Source: a virus. Taken from it: DNA of 37,007 nt. The stretch covers positions 1 through 37,007 of the IMG/VR virus record IMGVR_UViG_3300027722_000015, one strand, 5' to 3'. The notes under the pieces were generated by a model. The model had not been told where the DNA came from. It worked only from the letters and a program-made list of their open reading frames with translations, and did no database searches. Made by a program: the position numbers and the translations under genes. This document shows positions 13,041 to 20,634 of the stretch, piece by piece; within the stretch, counting starts at the first letter, position 1, and each line of letters opens with the position of its first letter.

Positions 13041-13288
13041 AGCTTTGGTTTTTTATGGTTTCTAACTAGTCTTTCTGCATCATAGAAGAATTGACTCATT
13101 TGGTTAAAGGTGCCACCGAAGATAATATGTCCATTGGTTGTGAAGTGGATCATCATCTCCGGATATCTTCCTTTAAGTAAGTTTACTCCCGCATGAGCAT
13201 GTATACTAACCCTATACTTAATAGAGTAGTATGATCCTTGACTGGTTCTATGTCCCCAGCCTGGTAATTGTAATAGTCTCTCTATCAT
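13037..13288 (-). CDS. Hypothetical basic protein (83 aa)
   Basis: Contains W-G-H-R-T-S-Q-G-S-Y-Y-S-I near the N-terminus, M-M-I-H-F-T-T-N-G-H-I-I-F-G-G-T in the middle and an amphipathic end with R-L-V-R-N-H-K-K. The His- and Arg-rich beta composition could suit RNA or DNA binding. Overlaps the downstream gene by 4 bases. No family recognised. Confidence 0.83.
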   Translation of the reverse strand: MIERLLQLPGWGHRTSQGSYYSIKYRVSIHAHAGVNLLKGRYPEMMIHFTTNGHIIFGGTFNQMSQFFYDAERLVRNHKKPKL

Positions 13289-13317
13289 CTTATTAAGTGT
13301 TAAGGGTTAGTAAATAA

Positions 13318-13346
13318 GTACTGATGAGCTAAATGCTCACCAGTAC
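13318..13346 (-). terminator. Hairpin overlapping the stop of the 13329 gene
   Basis: 13318-13323 pairs with 13341-13346 and 13325-13329 with 13335-13339; the position between them is A-C on the + strand but G-U in the - strand RNA, giving a 12-bp stem there. It contains the TAG stop. The following T-run is weak (TTATTTAC), so it may act as a processing or stability hairpin instead of a full terminator. Confidence 0.45.
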
Positions 13347-13541
13347 ACCTGCAACCGGGTTCAGTTTATAGAACCTTGAGTTGATATCATCAAAGAAGGT
13401 ATTATCCTGCTCAGTCTCTTTCAATACTGATATAGGTATACCTTTAAGATTGTGGATCCGGGCCACTCTCTTTCTCATGTTACTGTACCTGAAGATCTTC
13501 ACTTTGTGAAGAATGCCTTCAATAATGCATGCTGCTATCAT
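13329..13541 (-). CDS. Hypothetical protein (70 aa), first gene of the left arm
   Basis: The most upstream - strand gene. MIAACIIEGILHKVKIFRYS is beta-like, the central part is basic (M-R-K-R-V-A-R-I-H-N), and the end is hydrophobic (V-A-G-V-L-V-S-I). The leader TAAACCAACTAACC lies just before the ATG. It is not clearly a membrane protein. Function unknown. Confidence 0.82.
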   Translation of the reverse strand: MIAACIIEGILHKVKIFRYSNMRKRVARIHNLKGIPISVLKETEQDNTFFDDINSRFYKLNPVAGVLVSI

Positions 13542-13559
13542 GGTTAGTTGGTTTAGGTT

Positions 13560-14110
13560 AAACTTTAATTTGGTTTAGGGTTGCTTTCACAGAACGTAAT
13601 GAGAAAGCTCTCGGGAGGAAACAGAACATTATTCTGTTTGGAGGTAAAGCACCAGGTTTAGAACCCGGTGCTTATCCAACAAGCAGCAATCAAGAGAACA
13701 TCAGCAATGACAGTGACAGGAAGAAGAGGCCTAGTGTGCTTCGTACCTTCGGTCCTTAGGACCTGGATGAGACATAGTGTTATCATATAGTTGCAGGTTA
13801 TTGGTTACTAGACTGTTACTCGAAAAGCAGCATGAGGAGGACGTAGCTAAGAGGACCTCATCCCTCTCACCCGCATCGGGTGTCCTTATAAGCTGCTTCT
13901 TGGGTGAAGGGATAAGCCCTATTCCCGGGGATACACTTTAGCTCAGGCCGTAATAGTAGGCATAGAGCTCATACTCTCTGTTATTCATGATAACTTTTGA
14001 TTTTAGTTCAGGGTTGAGATTCACATTCTGGGAAAGCATGAGAAGGAGCACAACAAATCTAAGTCTCTTCCCAGAGAGAAGACTTGTTCTGTGCCATGAA
14101 CTTTTTTCCT
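13560..14110 (-). ncRNA. Structured, gene-free divergence region
   Basis: The 732 bases between the two arms contain no convincing gene. Inverted repeats seen: 13619-13626/13632-13639 (8 bp); 13647-13658 with 13662-13673 (12 bp on the - strand, where the single A-C becomes G-U); 13751-13755/13759-13763; 13779-13786 with 13987-13994 (8 bp) enclosing a three-way junction closed by 13825-13831/13892-13898 with arms 13832-13837/13856-13861 and 13868-13872/13878-13882; and 14048-14052/14090-14094 with 14061-14066/14080-14085. This is the same nested style as at 4941-5232 and 8913-9512. The wobble favours - strand RNA; a T6 run at 14102-14107 would suit a + strand end. Confidence 0.5.
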
Positions 14111-14149
14111 CAAGGACCTAATAGATAAGATCCTGATCCAGAGAAGGCA

Positions 14150-14196
14150 GGGGGTAGGGCCGGTTGGGGGAGAGAGCGGGGGGTTTGCGGGTGGGG
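14150..14196 (+). other. G-quadruplex motif upstream of the right arm
   Basis: Six G-runs (14150-14154, 14157-14159, 14166-14170, 14178-14183, 14189-14191, 14193-14196) are separated by loops of 2, 6, 7, 5 and 1 bases on the + strand, in a genome that is otherwise AT-rich. It lies between the divergent arms, 78 bases before the first + strand gene. It may be an origin, packaging or transcription-control element. Beyond it, 14193-14198 can pair with the CTCCCC at about 14227-14232. Confidence 0.6.
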
Positions 14197-14273
14197 AGTA
14201 GTGACATTCTCTACTTCAGATAAAACCTCCCCTAGAATTTTGATATAAGGTTTATACCCCTTACCTTTAGAAG

Positions 14274-15092
14274 ATGGGGTATAAAAAAATTTCTGGGATA
14301 TACCTGATAAGAAATCTTCTGAATAGGAAGGTTTATGTAGGATCTTCTGTGAGCATAAAGAAACGGTGGCTTAATCATAGGAAGATACTAAAAGAAGGAC
14401 TTCACCATAATACTCATCTTCAGTCTTCCTGGAAGAAGTATAGAGAGAACCTCTTTGATTTTTCTATAGTGGAGCTGTGTTCCCAAGAGGAGTTTGTAGA
14501 TAAAGAAAGCTACTGGATAAGGTTTTATAAGTCTTTGGACCGGGCTCATGGTTATAATGCAGTGATCCCGGATTCTCCTAAAGTTTATGTTAAGAGAATT
14601 GTAAAAGCCAAAGCTCAGATACAGAAAGTTATAGTTTGTATAGAGATCAAAACCGGGGTTTTACAAAGAAGAACTCGTCTGGATATAGAAAAGGATTTGG
14701 GAATCCCTCCCAAACGTGTTGGAAGAGTTTTGGATTACTGGATTTCTTCTTCTAAAAAGTATCTAAAAAGAAGTTATAAAGGGTATCTTTTTATAAGAAG
14801 TGAAGAATACATTCCAGATTTTGATTATATAAACTATCACAAAAGTTCAAAGAAGAGAGTAAAATCAAACCCTCTCCCAAGATTAAAGAAGATATACAAG
14901 CCTGTATCTGAGTATAATATAAAAAGAATTCCTATAATAGCTCAGAATGTAGAAACTGGACAGGAACAAACCTTCCCGAGTATTGAGAATTGTATAAACT
15001 CTCTAAAGCTTCTTCCTAGAAGAGTATATGAGGCTCTTGCAAAGAACTTTAAGGTCCGGAGTCACAGAGGATTTTATTTTAGAAAAGCCTAA
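14274..15092 (+). CDS. GIY-YIG homing endonuclease (272 aa)
   Basis: The N-terminal GIY-YIG nuclease: GIYLI at 8-12, KVYVGSS at 19-25, the catalytic Arg in KKRWLNH near 31, an N-x-H-L-Q-S-S-W-K-K-Y segment at about 46-56 and the metal-binding Glu near 67. The C-terminal 170 residues are very basic with two short helix-turn-helix-like repeats (D-I-E-K-D-L-G-I-P-P-K-R near 138 and S-I-E-N-C-I-N-S near 240), the usual modular DNA-binding part. It cuts a specific DNA site to spread its own gene. First gene of the right arm; AT-rich like other mobile genes here. Confidence 0.93.
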   Translation: MGYKKISGIYLIRNLLNRKVYVGSSVSIKKRWLNHRKILKEGLHHNTHLQSSWKKYRENLFDFSIVELCSQEEFVDKESYWIRFYKSLDRAHGYNAVIPDSPKVYVKRIVKAKAQIQKVIVCIEIKTGVLQRRTRLDIEKDLGIPPKRVGRVLDYWISSSKKYLKRSYKGYLFIRSEEYIPDFDYINYHKSSKKRVKSNPLPRLKKIYKPVSEYNIKRIPIIAQNVETGQEQTFPSIENCINSLKLLPRRVYEALAKNFKVRSHRGFYFRKA

Positions 15093-15113
15093 GAATCGCT
15101 ATATTTGTCTTTT

Positions 15114-15305
15114 ATGACTGATATGACCCTTTCTGAGTTTATTACTCTTTCTACTGCCAGGGATAACTCAGACGGGTCCTGGTCTGTTGGTATTATCCTC
15201 TCTACCGGTCAGCCTAGTACTTTAACTATCCAGAACTGTTCCTCAGAGTTTGATGCCAAGGAGAGGTCTTTTCTTTACCTGAGGAGTTTGATATATAAGG
15301 AATAG
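15114..15305 (+). CDS. Hypothetical protein (63 aa)
   Basis: The ATG at 15114 is chosen; a TTG nine bases earlier would add three residues. The product is a small beta-rich polypeptide (S-W-S-V-G-I-I-L-S-T-G-Q, L-T-I-Q-N-C) ending in a helix with F-L-Y-L-R-S-L. No motif known. It lies between the endonuclease and the 15364 gene on the same strand. Confidence 0.65.
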   Translation: MTDMTLSEFITLSTARDNSDGSWSVGIILSTGQPSTLTIQNCSSEFDAKERSFLYLRSLIYKE

Positions 15306-15363
15306 TTTGTAGATTTGACTTGACCATCGAGCAATTAAGCCATGGTATTAATCTATCCAAACT

Positions 15364-15678
15364 ATGAAAAGCAGAATATCTATTGATGTTGATCAGGACA
15401 ACCAACCTATCATCAAGATTGATCATGTTCACTCAGCGGATGTGAGAGATAAATTAGTAAAGAAGTTCCTGGAAGCTTTTGGTACCATGTCTTCCTGGTG
15501 CAAAGTAGATTTTAATCCCATCTACCAAGACCCTTCCAGAGACTGGGATGTGAACACGGTACATATAAGGCCCATATCCCCGGCAGAGCTCCCTGAACAT
15601 ATTGCTGGTATGGCAGAGTCCGAGACTTTAAGACAAGATTTCTTTAAACTTCAAAACAATGAGTCTAAGAAAAAGTAA
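15364..15678 (+). CDS. Hypothetical protein (104 aa)
   Basis: The N-terminal beta-hairpin M-K-S-R-I-S-I-D-V-D with D-Q-D-N-Q-P-I-I-K-I-D, then a helix (V-R-D-K-L-V-K-K-F-L-E-A-F) and a strand carrying H-I-R-P-I-S. The end overlaps the start of a small gene by 20 bases. The beta-beta-helix plan is that of small adaptor proteins; function unknown. Confidence 0.82.
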   Translation: MKSRISIDVDQDNQPIIKIDHVHSADVRDKLVKKFLEAFGTMSSWCKVDFNPIYQDPSRDWDVNTVHIRPISPAELPEHIAGMAESETLRQDFFKLQNNESKKK

Positions 15679-15799
15679 GGGTAAGCCCCGGGATGTCCAG
15701 GTTAGGATCCAGAAACTGGAAAAGGAACTGGACAAGCTTTATGAGAAGAAGAGGAAAGATACTCTCATTGGGTTCCGGACCCCTGGGGATAATAGGTAA
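15659..15799 (+). CDS. Small basic coiled-coil protein (46 aa)
   Basis: ATG at 15659 overlaps the 3' end of the 15364 gene; TAA at 15797. The product begins M-S-L-R-K-S-K-G-K-P-R and continues as a Lys/Glu/Leu helix with heptad spacing (I-Q-K-L-E-K-E-L-D-K-L-Y), ending F-R-T-P-G-D-N-R. It fills the gap before the tail fibre gene, and its composition looks coding. It may be a small structural or assembly factor. Confidence 0.6.
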   Translation: MSLRKSKGKPRDVQVRIQKLEKELDKLYEKKRKDTLIGFRTPGDNR

Positions 15800-15829
15800 T
15801 TCCCTATTTATTTCTAACTTTGATCTTCC

Positions 15830-17215
15830 ATGGCTACATTCATATATACTAGGGTAACTTTCTCAGCACTTCTCTATCTTAACCAGTCTAATCAGGCTCT
15901 GGTTGGGACTAGATACATCACCCCTGATGAGTTTTTACATGAAGGTCAACCAGACGGTACTACTAAAAAGATTAGACAAGGTGCTGAGGCCTTTGTTGAG
16001 GATACTACATTAGATGCTCCCAGATCTTCTGTGGAGCCACCTGGACAAATACCTTTTTCTTATTCTAGTTCCGGGGTTGTTTCAAATCATATAGCTGGAG
16101 AGAATATCCCAGCAGGAAGAGTAGTCTCTCTTATAAATGGAAGAGTGTATCTATTCAATCCATCCAATACTAGTAACAGTTCCCGGGCAATAGGAGTATC
16201 CAAGGTTCTTGCTTGTAATGGTAAAAACTGTATTGTGATAAGAATGGGACAGCATATCTCAGCTACTAATCCTTTTACCACAAATTCTATTTACTATGCT
16301 ACAGCTTACGGAGTTCTATCAACTATCCCCGATCCTAATATAACTCTTGAGGTAGCAATAGCAAGAAATGATCATACTTTAGAAGTTGCTCTTAATTTTA
16401 CCCCAGCTCCTCTTGCTACTAACCTGGGTATATCAAATAGAACAGCTACTACTTTAGATATAACCAGTTCTACTGGCACAAGTGCCACTGTTCCAGAAGC
16501 TTCTATCACAGAAGCAGGTCTTTTAAATGCCTCAGATAAAATCCAACTCAACAACTTAGCAACAGATCTATCTTCCAAACTTGTTAAGGCATCTAATCTC
16601 TCAGATCTTACTAATGTATCAGATGCCAGAACTAATCTTGGTCTTGTAATAGGAACAGATGTACAGGCTTATGATCCCTCACTATCTTCAATAGCAGGAG
16701 TATCTTGGGTTCAGGGTGATGTTCCCTACTTCAGTGGAGTAGATACTGCAGCTGCTCTGGCTAAAGATACGGGAACATCCCGGTTTATAAAGAACTCCGG
16801 GGCAAGCAACAACCCGGCATGGGCACAACCTGCAACAACAGATCTTTCAGATGTAACCACATGGACCGATTATAGCGCAACATCGACTATATCCGGGTGG
16901 AGTTCTTTTACCACAAAGATACTCCGGTATCATGTAATGGGGAAAACTGTTATTTATTTTTGGTATATCTCGGGGACATCAAATTCCGTCAGTAAATCCT
17001 ACACAATAGCACAAATAGGAGTATCATTTGGAGGCGGTCAGAATGAAGCTGCAGGGTTTTCTGTTAATAATGGCACAACAAGTGCATCCGTAGGGTATCT
17101 CAATCTACCAGCCAATAGCAGTACAGCAAATGTGTACGCTACAGGAGCTGGGTCAAACTGGACAGGTTCCGGCACAGCAACATCTACTGGAGTGGTAACA
17201 CTGGGAATACAATAA
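15830..17215 (+). CDS. Tail fibre / adhesin-like protein (461 aa)
   Basis: The middle contains the phage fibre repeat N-L-S-D-L-T-N-V-S-D-A-R-T-N-L-G-L, then G-T-D-V-Q-A-Y-D-P and a D-V-P-Y-F-S-G-V-D-T-A-A-A-L-A step (about residues 255-305). The repeat is typical of fibre shafts in many phages. The C-terminal 120 residues are Ser/Thr/Gly-rich beta with a W-T-D-Y-S start and aromatic strands (V-I-Y-F-W-Y-I-S), probably the distal receptor-binding tip. The N-terminal 180 residues would attach to the virion. Probably contacts the host surface. It sits with other virion genes, before the lysis group. Confidence 0.85.
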   Translation: MATFIYTRVTFSALLYLNQSNQALVGTRYITPDEFLHEGQPDGTTKKIRQGAEAFVEDTTLDAPRSSVEPPGQIPFSYSSSGVVSNHIAGENIPAGRVVSLINGRVYLFNPSNTSNSSRAIGVSKVLACNGKNCIVIRMGQHISATNPFTTNSIYYATAYGVLSTIPDPNITLEVAIARNDHTLEVALNFTPAPLATNLGISNRTATTLDITSSTGTSATVPEASITEAGLLNASDKIQLNNLATDLSSKLVKASNLSDLTNVSDARTNLGLVIGTDVQAYDPSLSSIAGVSWVQGDVPYFSGVDTAAALAKDTGTSRFIKNSGASNNPAWAQPATTDLSDVTTWTDYSATSTISGWSSFTTKILRYHVMGKTVIYFWYISGTSNSVSKSYTIAQIGVSFGGGQNEAAGFSVNNGTTSASVGYLNLPANSSTANVYATGAGSNWTGSGTATSTGVVTLGIQ

Positions 17216-17235
17216 CATAATAAACCAAAAAAACT

Positions 17236-17799
17236 ATGAAAACATTTATTGGAACAGAAGTAACAGAAGTAATCCAAGCAGTTGCCGAGGATAAAATGCA
17301 AAAAATAACTATTCACAACCTTTCTATTATTGACCTGAATGTTGATGTGTGGATTGAAGACGAGCAAGGGGTAAAATCCTCCATTCGGGAACAGGGAGAA
17401 TCTGCTATCCATGCTGCCCGAGGACATGCCAACTATGAGTTCAGTATTAAGACAGGAGGGAAATTACTGGCAAAAGCGGAGAAGGAAGACTCTGTTATTA
17501 TTGAAATCATTGATTTTACAAAGGAAGAGTTGGAAATTAAGATTACTCAAATAGAAAAGAGGATTCAGGATAGGAAATTAGAGGGAATAAAAATGAGTAA
17601 AGAGATCAGTTCTCAAGTACAACAGTATGAAACAGGTATTCTTTTTCTGGAAGAAGATTACATAAAGAAGAAACAACAGCATCGGGATTCTATTGCTTCT
17701 CTTACAGCAAATAAGGTTAGTTTAGATAATTCAATCTTGGTAAATGAGGAGAATGATCTAAAAGAAATAGAAATGTACAGGTCTCAAATTAAACCTTGA
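17236..17799 (+). CDS. Virion-associated coiled-coil protein (187 aa)
   Basis: Residues 1-95 are a beta domain (V-D-V-W-I-E-D-E-Q-G near 36, F-S-I-K-T-G-G near 69); residues 96-187 are a long helix rich in Glu, Lys and Gln (E-L-E-I-K-I-T-Q-I-E-K-R-I). The AAACCAAAAAAACT leader precedes the start. Its position right after the tail fibre suggests a fibre chaperone or attachment protein; inference only. Confidence 0.82.
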   Translation: MKTFIGTEVTEVIQAVAEDKMQKITIHNLSIIDLNVDVWIEDEQGVKSSIREQGESAIHAARGHANYEFSIKTGGKLLAKAEKEDSVIIEIIDFTKEELEIKITQIEKRIQDRKLEGIKMSKEISSQVQQYETGILFLEEDYIKKKQQHRDSIASLTANKVSLDNSILVNEENDLKEIEMYRSQIKP

Positions 17800-17848
17800 G
17801 GAGATCCAATTTAATAGAAATATCCAAGTTTCTAGGAAATTATAAGAA

Positions 17849-17878
17849 AGTTTGCAGAAAAGACTTATATTTGCTATA
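17849..17878 (+). promoter_or_regulatory. Putative Bacteroidales-type promoter
   Basis: TATATTTG at 17866-17873 matches the Bacteroides -7 consensus TAnnTTTG exactly; a TTTG lies 12 bases upstream (17851-17854), closer than the usual 19-21. It stands in the 101-base gap before the 17901 gene. The other + strand gaps at about 27657, 35710 and 19298 hold similar TTG...TTTG/TATATTA sequences. Confidence 0.35.
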
Positions 17879-17900
17879 TTGTATGTAAAATCTATTTATC

Positions 17901-18806
17901 ATGGGACTAGAAAAGAATACCTACGGGGGCAAAGGAGATAGTGTCAGTTTCAAGATCAGGGTACTTAAACTTCTGGCTGCTATAGGAACCTCTGGGGGAG
18001 GAAGTGCCACAGAAGCTACTCTCTTACAGGTCTTAACTGCCCTTCAGAATATAGATATTAGTGTAGATAATATCGAGATTGATGCAGACCAGATCAATCT
18101 TAACACCGATACCCTGGAGGCCCTGATTGCTGCATCCAATGCCTTACTCACCACAATAGATACTTCCCTCAATAATATCGAGTCTGACTCTGCGGCTATC
18201 CTCTCTGGAATAACCGGGGTTGGGGGTACAAATTTCTTTCTTGCTTCTCTTGATGGTAATACAGTTTCTATTCTAACAGAGGTTACTGCTATTGATGCAG
18301 GCATAAATGGAGTAGGAGGGGTTATTGACAAGTTAAGCACAGCAAACATTTCTCTTAGTGTATTAGATGATTGGGATGAAAGTGACCGGGCAAAGGTGAA
18401 TCTTATTGTAGGACAAGTAGGTGTTGCAGGAGGAACAGGGGTAGATGCAGCAAATGTTATAAGAGTATCATTAGCAACAGACGTGCCTTTGCCGGCATTT
18501 GCATCAGGTACAGAAACCCCTACTGCTTCTATTGCAACAGATAGTACTGGTTCTCCTGTGACAGCCGGGAAAAAAGCAGTAATATTTACTACCGATGCAA
18601 CTTTTGCTGGCACTATATTAGGAGTTGCGAGAAATCCAAATACTTCTTATCCCTTTGAGGTTACAAATCCTGGTGCTACTCTTGCTGCAATTGCTTATAC
18701 TGTAACTGCAGGAAGTATGACTATTGATGTACAAGTTTAATTTTCTGGAACAATAAATCCAGAAGGGCTTACATCTATCACAGTAGCATTTGCAACTACT
18801 AAGTAA
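17901..18806 (+). CDS. Virion structural protein, with in-frame TAA 21 codons before the end
   Basis: The main frame (17901-18740, 279 aa) starts MGLEKNTYGGKGDSVSFKIR, has an Ile/Asp-rich helical region (D-I-S-V-D-N-I-E-I-D-A-D-Q-I, about 52-100), and ends in an Ala/Thr-rich beta domain resembling a virion decoration or fibre head. After TAA at 18738-18740 the same frame continues for 21 codons, starting FSGTINPEGLTSITVAF and ending T-T-K before TAA 18804-18806. This tail reads like the final strands of the same domain. The TAA could be a recent nonsense change, a low-level readthrough site or a sequence error. The conservative product ends at 18740. Confidence 0.75.
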
Positions 18807-18870
18807 TTATAACAGCCCAAATACTAACAGACGAAGATAAGATACGCCGGTCATTTATAAAACCATAACT

Positions 18871-19155
18871 ATGCTACTATTCACAGTTACAATCACATGG
18901 GAGGCCGTTGCTGGGGTAATTGGCCTTGCTACATTCATCTGGGCTGTATTACGATATGTAAACGGCAAAGACAAGAATATTGCTGACCTAAAAGAGAGTT
19001 CTGCTCTTGTAGCAATAAACAGTCTGCGAGATGCCTTCAAGAAACTTTCAGATGAATTTGCCGAGAGGGACAGACAGATTATTATTTTGATGGAACAGCA
19101 TAACCAGCACCGTAAGGAGATTGATCTGATCTGGAAGAAACTTGAACATGAATAA
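18871..19155 (+). CDS. Membrane-anchored coiled-coil protein, holin/spanin-like (94 aa)
   Basis: One hydrophobic span at about residues 5-29 (W-E-A-V-A-G-V-I-G-L-A-T-F-I-W-A-V-L) is followed by a charged helix with heptads to the C-terminus. This is the layout of single-span phage holins and inner-membrane spanins. The lysin gene lies 458 bases downstream on the same strand, so a role in lysis is likely. No sequence proves which type it is. Confidence 0.8.
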   Translation: MLLFTVTITWEAVAGVIGLATFIWAVLRYVNGKDKNIADLKESSALVAINSLRDAFKKLSDEFAERDRQIIILMEQHNQHRKEIDLIWKKLEHE

Positions 19156-19237
19156 CACCCTCCCCTATCTACTCAACTTGTCCGAACCCAAAGATCACTT
19201 TCTCAAGAAGACTTCCAGGTTTAGAAAGAAGTCCTAA
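19148..19237 (+). CDS. Possible microprotein (29 aa)
   Basis: The ATG overlaps the end of the membrane protein gene, and the TAA is at 19235-19237. The product begins MNNTLPYLLNLSEPKDHFLK and ends in a basic stretch R-F-R-K-K-S. The overlap is of the type used by the real genes here, but the length gives little support. It could be noise. Confidence 0.3.
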   Translation: MNNTLPYLLNLSEPKDHFLKKTSRFRKKS

Positions 19238-19285
19238 CTTTATTAATCTCTGTATCAAGAGATTATCTATCATCTTCTCAATTAT

Positions 19286-19320
19286 CTTCAAGTAAACTTT
19301 GTAGGGTTAAACTTTTGATG
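19286..19320 (+). promoter_or_regulatory. Weak putative promoter before 19356
   Basis: TTTG at 19298-19301 and AACTTTTG at 19310-19317 lie in the 118-base gap before the 19356 gene and recall the TTG...TTTG pairs at 17851 and 27657. The match to TAnnTTTG is incomplete. Confidence 0.2.
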
Positions 19321-19355
19321 TATCTTAGCATCAGAAATTTAAACCTTAAACCAAC

Positions 19356-19616
19356 ATGGAAGAAACCAAAGCATCTGACCCCCAACCCACTCCTGAACAG
19401 ATTAAAGAACACAGAGAACTCATGGGAAAATTCTATGAGGAAAACATCCCATTTTTAGAAAAGCAGAGTAAGTATGAAACCCTGCTTGCTGATATTCAGG
19501 AAGCAAGAGTAAGAAGAATGCATATGACTATTCAGCAAGCTCAGTTACAAGGGAATCAACCTACCAAATCAGGAGCAGAAACTCCAGTAAGAACTTTAAA
19601 AAAGGAAGAGAAATGA
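19356..19616 (+). CDS. Small helical protein of the lysis group (86 aa)
   Basis: Charged and wholly helical: acidic N-terminus, E-Q-I-K-E-H-R-E-L-M-G-K-F, then a Gln-rich helix (T-I-Q-Q-A-Q-L-Q-G-N-Q) and a basic end. The leader TTAAACCAAC is just before ATG. Its stop overlaps the lysin start (ATGA), so translation of the two is probably coupled. Function unknown; a lysis regulator or virion helper are both possible. Confidence 0.8.
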   Translation: MEETKASDPQPTPEQIKEHRELMGKFYEENIPFLEKQSKYETLLADIQEARVRRMHMTIQQAQLQGNQPTKSGAETPVRTLKKEEK

Positions 19617-20239
19617 GTAAGTACCTTTTTATATTTGATCCAGGGCATGGTGGTCTTATCAATGGTAAGTATGTAACACCAGGCAAGAGAAGTCCTAAAT
19701 TTGATAATGGGTCAGTTCTATATGAAGGGGTCAACAATAGAGAAATAGTTAAAAGGCTCTTAACTGTTTGTAAATCTGAGGGAATTGATGCCCTGGATAT
19801 TACCAATGGGTCCAATGATGATGTTTCTCTTAGCAAAAGGGTTTCTAAAGCCAACAGTCTGCACCGGGAGAAAAGTTCTATCTATATCTCTATCCATTCG
19901 GATGCTGCTGGGGATGGGATATCCTGGCATCAAGCAAGTGGTATATCTGTGTATACATCACCGGGACAGACTAAGTCTGATATCTTTGCTTCTCTGGTTA
20001 TAGATGAACTAGAGAGGAACTTTGGATCTACAGTAAGGTGGAGAAAGGATACCACAGATTCAGATGAGGACAAGGAAGAAAACTTTTATGTCCTTAAAGA
20101 GACCATTATGCCTGCCATTTTAGGAGAGTTTGGATTTCATACAAACAAAGAAGAAGCTACTAAGATGCTCACAGATGAATGGAAGGGCAAGGTGGTAAAT
20201 AGTATAGTATCTGCCATAAGGCAGTGGGAAAAGTTATAG
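19613..20239 (+). CDS. N-acetylmuramoyl-L-alanine amidase, Amidase_3 (208 aa)
   Basis: Cleaves the bond between N-acetylmuramic acid and L-alanine of peptidoglycan; here the endolysin for release of progeny. Zinc ligands are visible in the family order: His12 in DPGHGG, Glu38 in YEGVNNREI, His95 in SIHSDA; the catalytic Glu172 is in L-G-E-F-G-F-H-T-N. The domain fills the whole protein with no cell-wall-binding module and no signal peptide, so a holin-like partner is expected; the 18871 product is the candidate. Confidence 0.95.
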   Translation: MSKYLFIFDPGHGGLINGKYVTPGKRSPKFDNGSVLYEGVNNREIVKRLLTVCKSEGIDALDITNGSNDDVSLSKRVSKANSLHREKSSIYISIHSDAAGDGISWHQASGISVYTSPGQTKSDIFASLVIDELERNFGSTVRWRKDTTDSDEDKEENFYVLKETIMPAILGEFGFHTNKEEATKMLTDEWKGKVVNSIVSAIRQWEKL

Positions 20240-20262
20240 TACGTCAGTCATAATAAACCAAC

Positions 20263-20634
20263 ATGGCAATTGTAAATCTTGTACAAAAGAGGATGAGAAT
20301 GCCCTTATGGGACATTGTCAGGTATCAAATCATGCACTATTGTTATTTGAACAAACTTTGTGTAATTGACTCAGACCTTGATCTTTTAACCCTTCTTGCT
20401 TGTGTAGGAGAATCAGAGCTTTCCAAATTCTGTATTCTGGCCTCAGATAAAGGTATATTTACAGATCCCCAGACTGTCCGGAACAGACTGGCAAAGGCAG
20501 AGAAAAGAAGTCTTGTTATAAAACAAGGAAGAAATCGCAAGAAGATATACATCAATCCAGAGTTCAAAGTTCAGGCAACAGGTAATGTAATGTTAGATCT
20601 AAAGATAGCAAGTCTTGATACCAAAGAAAACTAA
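20263..20634 (+). CDS. Winged-helix-like DNA-binding protein (123 aa)
   Basis: Helices at about 13-55, then D-P-Q-T-V-R-N-R-L-A-K-A-E-K as a recognition helix (68-81) and a wing-like hairpin L-V-I-K-Q-G-R-N-R-K-K-I-Y-I-N-P (84-99), the pattern of winged-helix proteins. It lies directly before the IHF-like gene and the packaging genes, and its end overlaps the IHF-like gene by 20 bases. It could bind viral DNA in packaging or regulation (inference). Leader AATAAACCAAC. Confidence 0.82.
   Translation: MAIVNLVQKRMRMPLWDIVRYQIMHYCYLNKLCVIDSDLDLLTLLACVGESELSKFCILASDKGIFTDPQTVRNRLAKAEKRSLVIKQGRNRKKIYINPEFKVQATGNVMLDLKIASLDTKEN

Noticed and set aside
17038-18613. Long open frames antisense to the fibre and virion genes (for example 18044-18613)
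   Set aside because: They mirror Ala/Thr/Ser-rich coding sequence on the opposite strand, lack leaders and would oppose the direction of every neighbouring gene.
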